A DNA stretch of 64,000 nucleotides from Lachnospiraceae bacterium (GCA_016280395.1 JAEEGQ010000151.1:1-64000); one strand, 5' to 3'; shown: positions 8,691-18,217, numbered from the stretch's first letter. The notes: a model not told the origin generated them from the letters alone. Numbers and translations are program-made.

Positions 8691-9494
8691 TCAGAGTATT
8701 TTTTTGGTGAAATCGTCGACGAATCTCCACCAGTCATCGGGACGTGCGTCCTTCGGATCATACAGGGATATGGTCTTCCTGAGATAACTCAGCACATCGC
8801 AGTCCGATATCGCGTCCGAATATCCGGTGTTATAGGGGATGCCGCCCACAGCCCCGCGGAGGATCTTGTAGCTCTTCTGAACGTTATACAGGTTCAGCTT
8901 GCTCATGTCGTCATACTCCGAGAAGCAGAAATACATACCCTTCTTCTGCGAGAGCTCTATAAGCGTCTTATTGGAAAGTGCCTTTTCGATAAGCGCCTTG
9001 TTCTGCCTTAAGCACACAACGATGTTATCAGCTATATCAAGAGCATCAAGCGAGAGCGAGTCATTCTCACCGGCATTGGTATCGATAAGCACATTGTACT
9101 TTTCCATTATATTGCCGACCTTATAAAGGGTATGTTTGATGGTCCCGCGCGTGGTCTCCGAGCTGTGCAGCTCGTACTCGTTCGTCGCGGTTCCCGGCAG
9201 GAACATTATCTCATCCGTGATATCATACGAAACGTTCTTTACGATATCAGCGTTTATCCCGCCCGAAGAGGCATAGCGCGTCAGGGTATCAATCCCCTTT
9301 CCTGCACGCACCAGCTTTTCATCCACGTTCCTGCCCTTTTTAAGGAGCGGGCCTTCGAGGTTGTTAAGCGCAAAATGCGTTTCGGTGATTATCACCGGCT
9401 TATCATGGCCTTCTGCCATGCACGAAGCTATAGCGAGCAGGCAGGCTGTTGCGCCTGATCCGTGAAGGGGCGACCAGATTGCTGTTATGGACAT
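8691..9494 (-). CDS. TadZ/CpaE-like ParA-superfamily ATPase
   Basis: A 267-residue soluble protein starting MSITAIWSPLHGSGATACL, a deviant Walker A (GSGAT) of the kind found in TadZ/CpaE. Walker-B-like positions follow in the hydrophobic strand KYNVLIDTNAGEND. These proteins place Tad pilus machines at the pole or at assembly sites. The catalytic lysine of the P-loop is missing, so ATP hydrolysis is doubtful. It lies 14 bp after another ParA-like gene and just before the promoter for cpaF. AAAGAAAGGA precedes the start. Confidence 0.62.
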   Translation of the reverse strand: MSITAIWSPLHGSGATACLLAIASCMAEGHDKPVIITETHFALNNLEGPLLKKGRNVDEKLVRAGKGIDTLTRYASSGGINADIVKNVSYDITDEIMFLPGTATNEYELHSSETTRGTIKHTLYKVGNIMEKYNVLIDTNAGENDSLSLDALDIADNIVVCLRQNKALIEKALSNKTLIELSQKKGMYFCFSEYDDMSKLNLYNVQKSYKILRGAVGGIPYNTGYSDAISDCDVLSYLRKTISLYDPKDARPDDWWRFVDDFTKKIL

Positions 9495-9508
9495 ATCCTT
9501 TCTTTACC

Positions 9509-10132
9509 TCACTTTTCTGTGGCTCTTACAGCCTTCTCGTATTCTCTCGATGTTGTCTCGGGCTTAACGGAACGTACCATTCCGTTTACGAGCCCCTGCA
9601 TGTCCTTTGAAAGATCGCGTATCCTTATCTCATGCAGGAACTCGAGCGCGAGCCTGGCCTTGATGTCCTTCTTGTTGAACTCGACGAAGTGTACGTCCCC
9701 GAGCTTGTTCTTCTTTGCGAACGCCTTGTGCTCTTTCTTCGTAAGCCCCGTGCAGTCCCTTACGATGCAGCATACCGTGTCTGCCTCGGGATACTCATTG
9801 TCGTACATCTTATGATACCCCTCGCTGGTCTCCGCGAAGGCATATACCGCAAGATCGATCTTGCCCGTAGGCACCTCAGTGCCGTAGAGCGTTAAGACAT
9901 AATCATAATCATCGGTATCTATCCCGCCTACCTGGGTATAAAAGACCTTTTTGAAGCGGACGATATCCGTTCCCCTCTCATACCCCTCCGGGAGCCCAAC
10001 GCAGTGTTCGGCTTTCCTTACCGATACCGAATCATCGATAAGAACGTTCCCGCCGAGAGCCCCGAGTATGTTTCCGAGGTAGAACGCGATGTCCGCGCAC
10101 CCGTCACCAAGTAATGCAATGTACTTGCTCAT
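9509..10132 (-). CDS. degenerate ParA/TadZ-like protein
   Basis: A 207-residue soluble protein with an N-terminal strand-loop-helix (MSKYIALLGDGCADIAFYLG) in the place of a P-loop and an alternating alpha/beta pattern, like the neighbouring TadZ-like protein but without Walker residues. Cysteines occur in CCIVRDCTG. It probably partners the next gene as a regulatory or localisation subunit of the pilus machine. This rests on fold-like pattern and position; the family is not certain. AAGGAGAAGG precedes the ATG. Confidence 0.5.
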   Translation of the reverse strand: MSKYIALLGDGCADIAFYLGNILGALGGNVLIDDSVSVRKAEHCVGLPEGYERGTDIVRFKKVFYTQVGGIDTDDYDYVLTLYGTEVPTGKIDLAVYAFAETSEGYHKMYDNEYPEADTVCCIVRDCTGLTKKEHKAFAKKNKLGDVHFVEFNKKDIKARLALEFLHEIRIRDLSKDMQGLVNGMVRSVKPETTSREYEKAVRATEK

Positions 10133-10175
10133 AAATCAATACCTTCTCCTTAAATGAAGAATTTTTCCAGCCTTC

Positions 10176-10532
10176 TCAAAGGATGCCCGTTCCCGCAAGA
10201 TAAAGGATCCCTATCGCCGCAGCGAGCAGGATATCGATTATCAATGCCACTATCGAGAAAGCATGGCTGCCTTTTGTCCTGTAATCAATGAGAATAAGGA
10301 CAAGAGAGATCGGAACGAACACTATAGCTACATACAGCCCCGGCATACCGCTAAAGAAGGTAACGACCGAAAGCGCCGCCAGAACAAATGCCGCTATGGA
10401 CACTCCCGAGGGCTTTACCTGTATCGTTTGGGGAATGCCCTGCTGCCCCGATATAGGATATCCGCAGTGCGGACACGCAGCCGCCTTATCTGAAACATCT
10501 CCCCCGCACTCGGGGCATTTCGTCAGCGCCAT
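10176..10532 (-). CDS. zinc-ribbon membrane protein
   Basis: A 118-residue protein with an N-terminal zinc ribbon (CPECGG...CPHCG, residues 6-24) followed by about three hydrophobic segments from residue 43 on. Small zinc-ribbon membrane proteins of this layout are widespread in Firmicutes and often of unknown role. AAAGGAGC precedes the ATG. It lies in the pilus operon between the CpaB-like gene and a TadZ-like gene. The architecture is clear; the function is not. Confidence 0.62.
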   Translation of the reverse strand: MALTKCPECGGDVSDKAAACPHCGYPISGQQGIPQTIQVKPSGVSIAAFVLAALSVVTFFSGMPGLYVAIVFVPISLVLILIDYRTKGSHAFSIVALIIDILLAAAIGILYLAGTGIL

Positions 10533-10555
10533 GATAGCTCCTTTCCGTCCGCGCT

Positions 10556-11605
10556 TTAGTTGCCGTCGGGATTATATCCGCTCAAGATATCGTCGCCTCC
10601 GTTGTTCTGGTTACCGCCCTGGTTATTATTCTGTCCGTTCCCCTGCTTGTTTCCGTTCGAGCCAGGGTTAACGTAGTTCTGCCAGTCGGAGTATCCTTCA
10701 TAATCATCGAAACCGAGTGTGTTCATGGTCTCGGGCGACATGTACTTAAAGAGTCTTTCCTCGTACTCTGCCCTTACCTGTGCCGTTAAGAACTCGCTCG
10801 CTGCCGTCACGATGTTGGGGTCAGCTTCTATCTCGTTGATAGTGGCCGCGCTCGGTATGTACGCGCTCTTTGAAGGATCCTGCAGTGTCGGTTCTACATA
10901 CTTGACCGCATAGATGCGGGAATTTCTCGAGGGAACATACTGGTCAGTCTTCTTTACCGAGTATTCATTCAGGGAGTATACAAACGCATCGACTACGGCG
11001 CTGCTCATGAGGAGCATCTCTTCCTCGTCACACCAGAGCACCACGCTCGTGTCATCGCCCTCACCAAGTTTCTCTACACACTTTTTCGAGAGGATGATGT
11101 AATCGGTTCCGTCCGGGTACACGATCCTCACATCGACAAAGTCGCCCTCGGCTATCTGTCCGCCGCAGTAGATAAAACTGTACTCAACCGCTCTGTCGGT
11201 CGCATCGAACTCGCGATTAAGGATCATGTCCTTTGTTATCTGGCTGCCCTCTGCGATATCTACCTTTACGCGCTTTCCAAGGTCGTCCTCTTCCGCGAAG
11301 AGATCAGCGCTCATGCTCGAGTATGCGCTCTCCAGGACAACATTGGCATCGGATAAAACCTCGCCGGCCTTGATCGGAACCGAAGCCACATACACGAACC
11401 GCTTGTTGTCATCGAGCTTTGCCTTTGCCTCGTTAAGCTCCGCTTCCCACTTCTTTGTCTCCCTGTCTTCAAGGAAACGGTAGCCCACATACAGGCCGCC
11501 CGCAAGAAGTGCAACGATCAGCACACCGAGGATCACTCCTATCAGCTTTTTCTTACCGCCTTCGCTTGAGAAGCCGGATCCACCGGCTTTCATTACGTTT
11601 GCCAT
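10556..11605 (-). CDS. CpaB/RcpC-like pilus assembly protein (SAF domain)
   Basis: A 349-residue protein with a cytosolic basic leader, one membrane helix (about residues 22-45), a short coiled coil and then a SAF/CpaB-like domain. VYVASVPIKAGEVLSDANV is typical of the SAF fold, followed by LGKRVKVDIAEGSQITKDM. The C-terminus is low-complexity Asn/Gly-rich (last 35 residues). CpaB/RcpC proteins act in the envelope part of Tad pili. In a Gram-positive cell it would face the wall. It lies between the large TadZ-like protein and the other pilus genes. Confidence 0.72.
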   Translation of the reverse strand: MANVMKAGGSGFSSEGGKKKLIGVILGVLIVALLAGGLYVGYRFLEDRETKKWEAELNEAKAKLDDNKRFVYVASVPIKAGEVLSDANVVLESAYSSMSADLFAEEDDLGKRVKVDIAEGSQITKDMILNREFDATDRAVEYSFIYCGGQIAEGDFVDVRIVYPDGTDYIILSKKCVEKLGEGDDTSVVLWCDEEEMLLMSSAVVDAFVYSLNEYSVKKTDQYVPSRNSRIYAVKYVEPTLQDPSKSAYIPSAATINEIEADPNIVTAASEFLTAQVRAEYEERLFKYMSPETMNTLGFDDYEGYSDWQNYVNPGSNGNKQGNGQNNNQGGNQNNGGDDILSGYNPDGN

Positions 11606-11634
11606 TTTCTTTGTTTCCCTTTCATATCTTTCTT

Positions 11635-14295
11635 TTACAGAATTAGTTTCTGCATATATCTTACTATCTCTTCATCCATCTTGAGCGGAATCTTAACCAA
11701 CGGCACGGGACGTATCTCCCTCTTTCCGCTCCTGACACGGAGGTTATAGTTCCTGATGAGCTCCGCATCAGCGCCGGGGGCCAAGAGCACCATCTGTCCG
11801 GCTTCGTCAAGGTCACCCATGTACTGGTAGATGATGTTGTCGAGCCTGTCGAGCTTCCAGGGCGCTGCGTCGAACACGAGGAACTTCTTGCCACAGAGCG
11901 CGAGCGCTTCCCTTCTCTTGCCCGATTCCTTTATGACACCGAAATCAACTACAACGAAATCGTACTTTGAGCGGTACCTGTCCGCGAACTCGGAATAGCT
12001 TATGCCGTGGTACATGTCTATGCCGGCGAGCTTAACAGGAAGGTTCTTTCCGCGTCCCAGCTCCCTTGCAAGGGATGCCATCTGCTCGCTCGTATTAAGT
12101 TCCACAAGCGCTACCTTGTAATGGACCCTGAGCGAATCGGCTATCATGAACGCGGTATGTGTCGTTCCTACTCCGTGCTCTGTTCCGATGACTGCTATAT
12201 CCTCTGTTCCCTGCCTTACGATGACCTTCTTCGTTCTTCCGAAAAGGCTCTTTCTCTTCTTCTCCGAGATGTTCAGGTGTGATAAGAGTTCCTTTTCTTC
12301 AGAGGAGCTTATCGCGAGCGGAGCAATCTTTCCGTTCGTATAGAGCTTGCGGACGTTAAGTATCTGCGGGCCTTCGATATGGGACTTTGAATTGCCCCTC
12401 TCCTGCACCCTTATGATGTAGGGATCGATATCCGTAGCGGATAACGCGTTCAGCTCATCCCTTATGGTCTCGAGGTACGTATCTTCCTGATCCGCCTCAT
12501 AGACGAGGATAAGGTCTGATAAGAAGTTCAGATATCCTTTCTTCTTTGCCTCGGAGATCCCGCTGCCAAGATCGATGACCACATTGTTCGGTGTCCCGTA
12601 TATCATCGAGGCTACCAGCTGAGAATCATAATCGATCTTCTCATTCTGAGGATTGGCTACGAAGAACTGGATATTCTCATATGAGTTATCTATGCCGGAC
12701 AGATCCGTCTCGCCATCCGCTATCATGTGCGGTACTGACTTATACTTCGGGCCTATCTTCTTTCCGAGCTCGTACTTGGTAAAGATAGAGCCTACCCCGT
12801 CCTTGGGTATTTCTATAAGTGTCACGGCGTCATGTTCCGAGATGGTCTTTGCAAGGCTTACCGCCGCTGATGTGGCACCTGCTGCCCGGTAGAGACCTAT
12901 GACACCGATCACGCGGCTCCTTACCAGTCTCTTCTCTACTATTACCTCTGATTTAGCCTCAACGAGCTTCAACTTCCTCTCGTCCGCCTTGCGCTGCTTT
13001 TCTTCCTCGGCGCGGAGTCTTTCGAGTTCACGCTGGTGCTTTCTCTCAGCTTCTTTCTGTGCTATCTCACGGGCGCGTTCCTCGGCTTTAGCTTTCTCTG
13101 CCTCTGCCTTTGCCCTTTCAGCCTCAGCCTTTGCCTGTTCCGCTTTAGCCTTCTCTGCCTCGGCGCGTTTCTTCTCGGCCTCTGCCTTCGCAAGCTCCGC
13201 CGCCTTCTGCGCGTCCGCGATCTTCTTAGCTTCTGCCGCCTCGGCCTCCGCCTTTATCTTTGCCTCTGCCTTTAAGCGCTCTTCCTCGGCTTTCTGTTCT
13301 TCCTTCTTACGCTCTTCCTCGGCGCGCTTTTCGGCTCTTTGTCTTTCCTCTTCTTCTCTTTGCGCGGCTCGCTGCTTTTCCTCTTCCGCGCGCTTTGCAT
13401 CAGCTGCTGCCTTTTCGGCAGCCTTCTTCTCGTCCTCTTCTTTCTTTAAGAGGGCATCCCGCTCACGTTCCGCGGCGCGTCTGGCTTCAAGCTCCGCCTT
13501 CTCCTGCGCGCGCTGTTCGGCACGCTCGGCATCCGCTTCCTTTTTATCCTTGCGCTTATCACCCAGCGCCTTTATGACACTGACTATTGAGGACTCGGGT
13601 TTCTTCTCAACAGCCTCGACAACCCTTACCTGGGGCTTGGCTGTCATGAAATATCCGGCATACTTGGGGATCTTCTTTACTTCGCGCTGGAGCTCCTCAT
13701 CAAGCGAGAGGAGTGTCGCTTTCAGCTCTTTTTTCGTTGCCACCCTTGCCACGCGGTCGATACGTTCTTCAAGGGTTGCTTCAGGCATATCGGAGGCTCC
13801 GTTCGTGATCAGGTCTGCGAATCTCTCAACCGCGTCCTCGTCCTCTTTTTTCTGTGCAAGCGATGTCTCGGGAATGATCCTGTCGGTAAGTCCGTAATAC
13901 AGTCTTGCATGTGCCCTGCTCCTGCGGTTCAGGATGAGTTCCATCATGTTGTTGGTGGAGCCTTCCTTTGCGTACAGGCAGCCCCTTACGTCACCGTTGA
14001 ACAGTTCCCCAAGGAAGCCGCTGCCTTTTAGGTCATCCGGCACGATAATGACGAGCGAGCCTTTCTCGTTCTTTTCCCTGAGAGCTATGAGCTCTGTTGA
14101 AGTATAGGGATGTACAGAAAAATTATACTGCGTAATTACACCGTCATATTTCACGGCGTCGGTCATCGCCTCAAGGTCATTTATGGACGTAGCAGTATCG
14201 ATCTCTATCGGGATGTTTTCCTTTTGGCCGTAAAGCTCTATAGCCTTCTTTACACCCATAGAAGCACTACTTACGAGAGCGAGCAGCACCTTCAT
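11635..14295 (-). CDS. large TadZ-like protein: receiver-like domain, long coiled coil, two P-loop-like domains
   Basis: An 886-residue protein. Residues 1-130 resemble a response-regulator fold (MKVLLALVSSASMG, YDGVITQYNF). About 230-445 is an Ala/Glu/Lys/Arg coiled coil. Two ParA/TadZ-like domains follow, beginning VIGVIGLYRAAGATSAA near 462 and IAVIGTEHGVGTTHTAF near 700. Both have GxGxT-type loops without the usual lysine pattern. TadZ/CpaE proteins couple an atypical receiver to a ParA-like ATPase; duplication of the ATPase and the coiled-coil arm are unusual. The start at 14295 is chosen over the one 30 bp upstream because GGAGGTAATAGAA directly precedes it. It is the first gene of the pilus locus. 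Confidence 0.6.
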   Translation of the reverse strand: MKVLLALVSSASMGVKKAIELYGQKENIPIEIDTATSINDLEAMTDAVKYDGVITQYNFSVHPYTSTELIALREKNEKGSLVIIVPDDLKGSGFLGELFNGDVRGCLYAKEGSTNNMMELILNRRSRAHARLYYGLTDRIIPETSLAQKKEDEDAVERFADLITNGASDMPEATLEERIDRVARVATKKELKATLLSLDEELQREVKKIPKYAGYFMTAKPQVRVVEAVEKKPESSIVSVIKALGDKRKDKKEADAERAEQRAQEKAELEARRAAERERDALLKKEEDEKKAAEKAAADAKRAEEEKQRAAQREEEERQRAEKRAEEERKKEEQKAEEERLKAEAKIKAEAEAAEAKKIADAQKAAELAKAEAEKKRAEAEKAKAEQAKAEAERAKAEAEKAKAEERAREIAQKEAERKHQRELERLRAEEEKQRKADERKLKLVEAKSEVIVEKRLVRSRVIGVIGLYRAAGATSAAVSLAKTISEHDAVTLIEIPKDGVGSIFTKYELGKKIGPKYKSVPHMIADGETDLSGIDNSYENIQFFVANPQNEKIDYDSQLVASMIYGTPNNVVIDLGSGISEAKKKGYLNFLSDLILVYEADQEDTYLETIRDELNALSATDIDPYIIRVQERGNSKSHIEGPQILNVRKLYTNGKIAPLAISSSEEKELLSHLNISEKKRKSLFGRTKKVIVRQGTEDIAVIGTEHGVGTTHTAFMIADSLRVHYKVALVELNTSEQMASLARELGRGKNLPVKLAGIDMYHGISYSEFADRYRSKYDFVVVDFGVIKESGKRREALALCGKKFLVFDAAPWKLDRLDNIIYQYMGDLDEAGQMVLLAPGADAELIRNYNLRVRSGKREIRPVPLVKIPLKMDEEIVRYMQKLIL

Positions 14296-14543
14296 TTCTA
14301 TTACCTCCAAGCCGGTTGGTTTCAAATCTTAAAAAAATATAAAATCATAGCAAATATATATTACCACGCTAATGCGGAAAAGATAACACCCAAATTGGCA
14401 TTTTTTCAGTATTTTCGGGCTTTTGGGGCCCGAAAAACCATATGCATTCGTGTAGTATCGATATGTTTATGCCTTAATAGCAGAGCTGGTTGAGAAAAGA
14501 ACAAGTAGATCAGTTAATTTCATTTAAGCATCTAATTCTCTGA
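14296..14543. other. intergenic region with a symmetric stem-loop
   Basis: AT-rich spacer between the unknown gene ending at 14544 and the TadZ-like gene. Positions 14413-14435 hold an about 9-bp stem (TTTTCGGGC with GCCCGAAAA) that could end transcription, though no clean U-tract follows on either strand. The promoter of the pilus operon must lie here; a possible minus-strand -10 (TAATAT) is near 14357-14362 with only a weak -35. No copy of the TTGCAA promoter family is present. Confidence 0.35.
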
Positions 14544-15179
14544 TTACAAACTCTTCATCAGGTTTATTATCGAGCGAAATACGAGATAGTAAATCCATTT
14601 ATAATGAAGCCCCGTAGCCATTCCGAGCGCCACACCATACTCGTATGCTTCAAAAGCCTCAGCCGTCGTTCCGGAACTTCCGAGCAGCGCCGGTATGTAT
14701 TGCTTCCTGACCAAAGGGGTTACACTCTCGGCATCCTCTAGCTTGCCATTTGTAACCACTATTGCATCTGCTGCCTCACTCCCTTTATAGCTGAAGTTAT
14801 AAGGATTTATCAGCTCATTCCGTCTCTGTCCGCAAAAGTCCTGGATCACAGCGATATTATCCTCGAGCAGGGACATGAGATATTTTTCTCCTAGCTCCTG
14901 TCTGCCCTGCTCTTTCTTTATAAAGAGATCATAGTATCGGGCTATATTGCTTAAGAATTCATACTCGATATAGGGCCTGCGGTATTTATTCTCAAACTCT
15001 TTCCATCGACGGGCGAAATCTTTCTTCTCGTCCAGCCTTAATTCTTTGAAACGCCCCTTGACCAACGATGCATGATTCCATTCTCCGACATGCTCATCAA
15101 GAAACGGACACAGGAAAAGTATCTCCTCCCTGAAGAGGGCCTCACCGGCCGCTATCTCTTCCCTGCTAAACTCGCTCAT
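14544..15179 (-). CDS. hypothetical helical protein
   Basis: A 211-residue, largely helical cytosolic protein. The first half is highly charged with many aromatic residues (WKEFENKYRRPYIEYEF). The C-terminus has a weakly hydrophobic segment (HYKWIYYLVFRSIINL). The start at 15179 is preferred over the ATG 6 bp upstream because GGAGG is then seven bases away. It follows the degenerate GGDEF gene by 2 bp and ends a four-gene transcript that begins at 18173. I do not recognise it. Confidence 0.55.
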   Translation of the reverse strand: MSEFSREEIAAGEALFREEILFLCPFLDEHVGEWNHASLVKGRFKELRLDEKKDFARRWKEFENKYRRPYIEYEFLSNIARYYDLFIKKEQGRQELGEKYLMSLLEDNIAVIQDFCGQRRNELINPYNFSYKGSEAADAIVVTNGKLEDAESVTPLVRKQYIPALLGSSGTTAEAFEAYEYGVALGMATGLHYKWIYYLVFRSIINLMKSL

Positions 15180-15181
15180 AA

Positions 15182-16195
15182 TCATCCCTCCGCGGTACTT
15201 TCTGTTACAGAGCCCATAAACTCATCAAATAAGGTCTCCGCCGCCTGTTCTCTTCGGTTATCAACATGCCTGTCTTCAAAAACGAAGAATCCGCCGCCTT
15301 TTCCCGCAAACCGGATCGCGGAACGTATGATCCTTGACGGATACTCCGCATACTCCTCAAACATCGGGACAGCCACGACCGAAGCCTTTGCCTTAAGCGC
15401 CATGATCTCATCGCGCCCGTATCTCATGGTCTTTATCATCGAGAGGCGGTCGGGCAGCTGCCTGAGTATCGCTATACCCTCTTCTTCGGACCCCGTACAT
15501 GCGACGATAAACGATGTATCCGACAAGTAGTAAAGTTCTGCCTGTTCCATTACAAGTTCTCTTACACTTGCCGCCCACTCTTTTACGAGCTGCAAGGTAA
15601 GCACATAACCGCTCGCATCGAGCACAGCATCGGCATCATTTACGGATACGATACCAAGTACCGGATAATGCTCATCCCTTGCAATAGCCCCGAGCAGGAA
15701 TGTCTTATCGGGCAGGTCAAGGACATTTGCCCTTGCCGCGAAGTTTTCCAGCTGTTCTTCAGGTCTTAAGATCTGGCATACCCTCTCGATCGTGTCCATG
15801 ACCTTGCCAACGTTATGATATGGATTGAAAGGCCCGGCGGGGAGCATCCCCTTCCTTCTCTTCTCGATAAGGACGACCGTATTATCCCGCTCGTTCTCTC
15901 CGGGGATCTTTATCCCGAAGATGACTCCTTTTTCACCGTCATCAAGTCTTTTACGCTCACTCATGAGGAACCCATGTGCCTGCTCCTCGAGCAGATTGAA
16001 CTCTTCTATCTCGGTTCCCGGATACACAGGAACAAGATGCGTTCCCCTTGCCACCCATGAATAAACGTGAAGATCCTGGCATTCTTTATCGATAATAGCC
16101 AGACTCTCTTTATACTTGTCGGCAGCAGGCTTGTTACCTGCTGCCAGCACACTCATTATCCTCTCAAGAGCCTCTTTTGAAACTCCATCCGCCAT
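15182..16195 (-). CDS. protein with a degenerate GGDEF-like domain
   Basis: A 337-residue protein. The N-terminal 130 residues are unassigned. From about residue 150 the pattern LGIVSVNDADAVLDASGYV, later AELYYLSDTSFIVACTGSEE, fits the nucleotidyl-cyclase fold with YLSDTS in place of GGDEF. A catalytic diguanylate cyclase is therefore ruled out, and c-di-GMP binding or a scaffold role is possible. The start at 16195 is preferred because AGGAGGAGAGTA precedes it; the longer start would overlap the upstream gene. A second, canonical GGDEF protein is encoded at 53498-54505. The GGDEF assignment is by fold pattern only. Confidence 0.5.
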   Translation of the reverse strand: MADGVSKEALERIMSVLAAGNKPAADKYKESLAIIDKECQDLHVYSWVARGTHLVPVYPGTEIEEFNLLEEQAHGFLMSERKRLDDGEKGVIFGIKIPGENERDNTVVLIEKRRKGMLPAGPFNPYHNVGKVMDTIERVCQILRPEEQLENFAARANVLDLPDKTFLLGAIARDEHYPVLGIVSVNDADAVLDASGYVLTLQLVKEWAASVRELVMEQAELYYLSDTSFIVACTGSEEEGIAILRQLPDRLSMIKTMRYGRDEIMALKAKASVVAVPMFEEYAEYPSRIIRSAIRFAGKGGGFFVFEDRHVDNRREQAAETLFDEFMGSVTESTAEG

Positions 16196-16206
16196 TACTC
16201 TCCTCC

Positions 16207-17049
16207 TTAGATATGTCTCAGCCACTCGCGTAGCGAATCGTCCTCATCCCCGATCATGTTCTGTATAGCCATAGCTGATTCATAGCAGTCCCTGTCGCAG
16301 GACTCACCCTTCTGGCACCCGTAATGGTACGGGCACACAAGGCATTCGACAAGATCCGAATCTTCGGATGCCGAAAGGATATCAGCTGCGTGAAGGAATG
16401 CCCTTATTGCCTTGGGCGGTGCTTCATAACCGTCTTCTTTGGCTATCCGCGCAATCTCTTCATCATTATATCCATACGGATTTTCCTTGTGGCCTGCAGC
16501 CTCCGCTGCCTTGCGGACTGCCTCGCTTGCATGTACAAGGGCATATGCTCTGTCGTAGTCGTAGTCTGGCCATCTGATCTTCTGTTTGTTGTTCTCATCA
16601 TAAGACATCCCCAATAAATAACCGAAATCCCAGCCGTCGTAGATCGACTTGTTCATCTCGTTTGCTGTACTGGGAAGAAGCTCATAGACCTCATTGATCC
16701 CGTCCGTCTGGCTTCTTCCTTCCTCATATGCTATGATCCCGAGCTCCTGGGCCTTGTCTACGAGAACGTATTTATCTACCATTCTCTTAAACATGATATC
16801 CTCGATAGCCCCGGGATGATGATCTAGATAGTATCCGTATGCCTTAAGATACCCTCTGTCATAATGGAAGGCGATATACCTGTCCATCGTATTATTCTTA
16901 TCACTGCACAGCTCGGGAACTGCCTCATACGGACTTACATATCTCCCGCCGCGAATCCCGAGTTCATATCCGGCATCATTCGCCTCTAAGAACTTGGTCT
17001 GAGCCGCATCCAGATCGAGCAGTGCTTCCAATGCTTTCTTATCTAACAC
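16207..17049 (-). CDS. hypothetical protein with C-terminal cysteine cluster
   Basis: A 280-residue soluble acidic protein. The first 180 residues are helical and rich in Tyr/Asp. Near the C-terminus a Cys-rich stretch (CLVCPYHYGCQKGESCDRDC, about residues 236-255) could bind metal or an Fe-S cluster. It is transcribed with its neighbours, separated from the upstream gene by 2 bp. The family is not recognised. Confidence 0.55.
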   Translation of the reverse strand: MLDKKALEALLDLDAAQTKFLEANDAGYELGIRGGRYVSPYEAVPELCSDKNNTMDRYIAFHYDRGYLKAYGYYLDHHPGAIEDIMFKRMVDKYVLVDKAQELGIIAYEEGRSQTDGINEVYELLPSTANEMNKSIYDGWDFGYLLGMSYDENNKQKIRWPDYDYDRAYALVHASEAVRKAAEAAGHKENPYGYNDEEIARIAKEDGYEAPPKAIRAFLHAADILSASEDSDLVECLVCPYHYGCQKGESCDRDCYESAMAIQNMIGDEDDSLREWLRHI

Positions 17050-17051
17050 AT

Positions 17052-18173
17052 CTAATCCTTTCCCCTTTCCAGAAGCTCTGCGATGTTCTCTTCCGTAATG
17101 TTTGTTGTCGCGGTGCTCTTGCGCAGTACTTCATGCCGTCCGAAGTTCACATCACGCTTTCCGGTCAGGATGTACTTTTTCGTTTTTCCGTTTTTTATAT
17201 AATAGCCGTCATAGTTATCCGCCGACCCCGCAAGGAAGTAGCGGACGTTCGAATGTCCACGCTGATATCCGAGTATCACGTCAAGGTTCTTTTTCTCAAC
17301 AGCGGTACGGGCATATATCCCGTTCTCATTGACCTGGAAGATACACATACGTCCGATGACATTGTACGCTCTGCCCGAATTTTTGGACTGCCGCCTGTAC
17401 CTTATACCGGCAACGACCACGTTCTCCGCATCTTCCACCTTTGCAGCATACATCCTCTCGAAACGCTTGCAGGCAGCTTCATACGTCTTTTCGTATGTGA
17501 ACCATGTATAATCGCGCCCATCAGCGAGCTTGAACTTCAGATTTACCGTTTTCTTCCCGTTTTCAGATGAGATATCAGTGCCATAGTATGTATTGTAAAA
17601 GAACTGCCACCCATCATCGTTCAGGTTATAGTCGCGCAGCGCCTTTTTAAGACCGCTTATCTGGACATGCTTCATGCGCCCGAAAAGAGAAGACGCAAAA
17701 TAGTCCTTTGAAAGAAGGCTCTTATTTAACGCCTCTCTTTCATTGAACGTATCCCAGTTAAGGCTTCTCACGAACTCATGCAGGGCAAGCGTAGGATCCG
17801 CTTCCGAAGGCTCATCATCCGAGCTGCTCTTGCTGTAACGGAATGAGTTGTTCTCCTTTGTGAGATGGAACTCGGCAGGGTTAAACCTGAGCGATACTGT
17901 CGCTCCGCCATCCTCTGCGTTCTGCACGTAAGCACTGTCTTCCTTTTCTTTTGAAAAGATGCAGCCCGGTGCGTGAAGATACCCCTGCTCCTCGGGATAG
18001 AATTTAAGGTCTTTGCTGAGCCTGTAAAAGAGCTTCACATCATCACGGCATGTGCACCATGCGTAATGGCGTTCATCTTCATACTCTCTTTTAAGAACCG
18101 CACGCTCTTCCTTGTCCATGTAAGACGGGAAAATGATCCGGCCGTCTCTTAACATCAGCTCTCTGTTTAGCAT
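17052..18173 (-). CDS. hypothetical protein with N-terminal C-x-C...H-x3-C zinc-like motif
   Basis: A 373-residue protein. An N-terminal metal-site pattern (WCTCRDD, then LHAPGCIF about 35 residues later) resembles zinc sites in plasmid and conjugative-element proteins such as DUF1173, but the rest is not recognised. The C-terminal half is alpha/beta with many aromatics. The start at 18173 is supported by GGAGGGAGCGCC and by the TTGCAA-family promoter at 18218-18246, which leaves too little leader for the ATG at 18200. It heads a four-gene operon. Confidence 0.55.
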   Translation of the reverse strand: MLNRELMLRDGRIIFPSYMDKEERAVLKREYEDERHYAWCTCRDDVKLFYRLSKDLKFYPEEQGYLHAPGCIFSKEKEDSAYVQNAEDGGATVSLRFNPAEFHLTKENNSFRYSKSSSDDEPSEADPTLALHEFVRSLNWDTFNEREALNKSLLSKDYFASSLFGRMKHVQISGLKKALRDYNLNDDGWQFFYNTYYGTDISSENGKKTVNLKFKLADGRDYTWFTYEKTYEAACKRFERMYAAKVEDAENVVVAGIRYRRQSKNSGRAYNVIGRMCIFQVNENGIYARTAVEKKNLDVILGYQRGHSNVRYFLAGSADNYDGYYIKNGKTKKYILTGKRDVNFGRHEVLRKSTATTNITEENIAELLERGKD

Positions 18174-18217
18174 GGCGCTCCCTCCTCTTCGAATTTGCAA
18201 AACTTCTTTACAAAGAC

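Noticed and set aside
12899..13897. 332-codon plus-strand open frame, Ser/Ala/Phe-rich
   Set aside because: It is the antisense of the Glu/Lys/Ala coiled coil of the TadZ-like protein. Composition is an artefact of that and there is no ribosome site.
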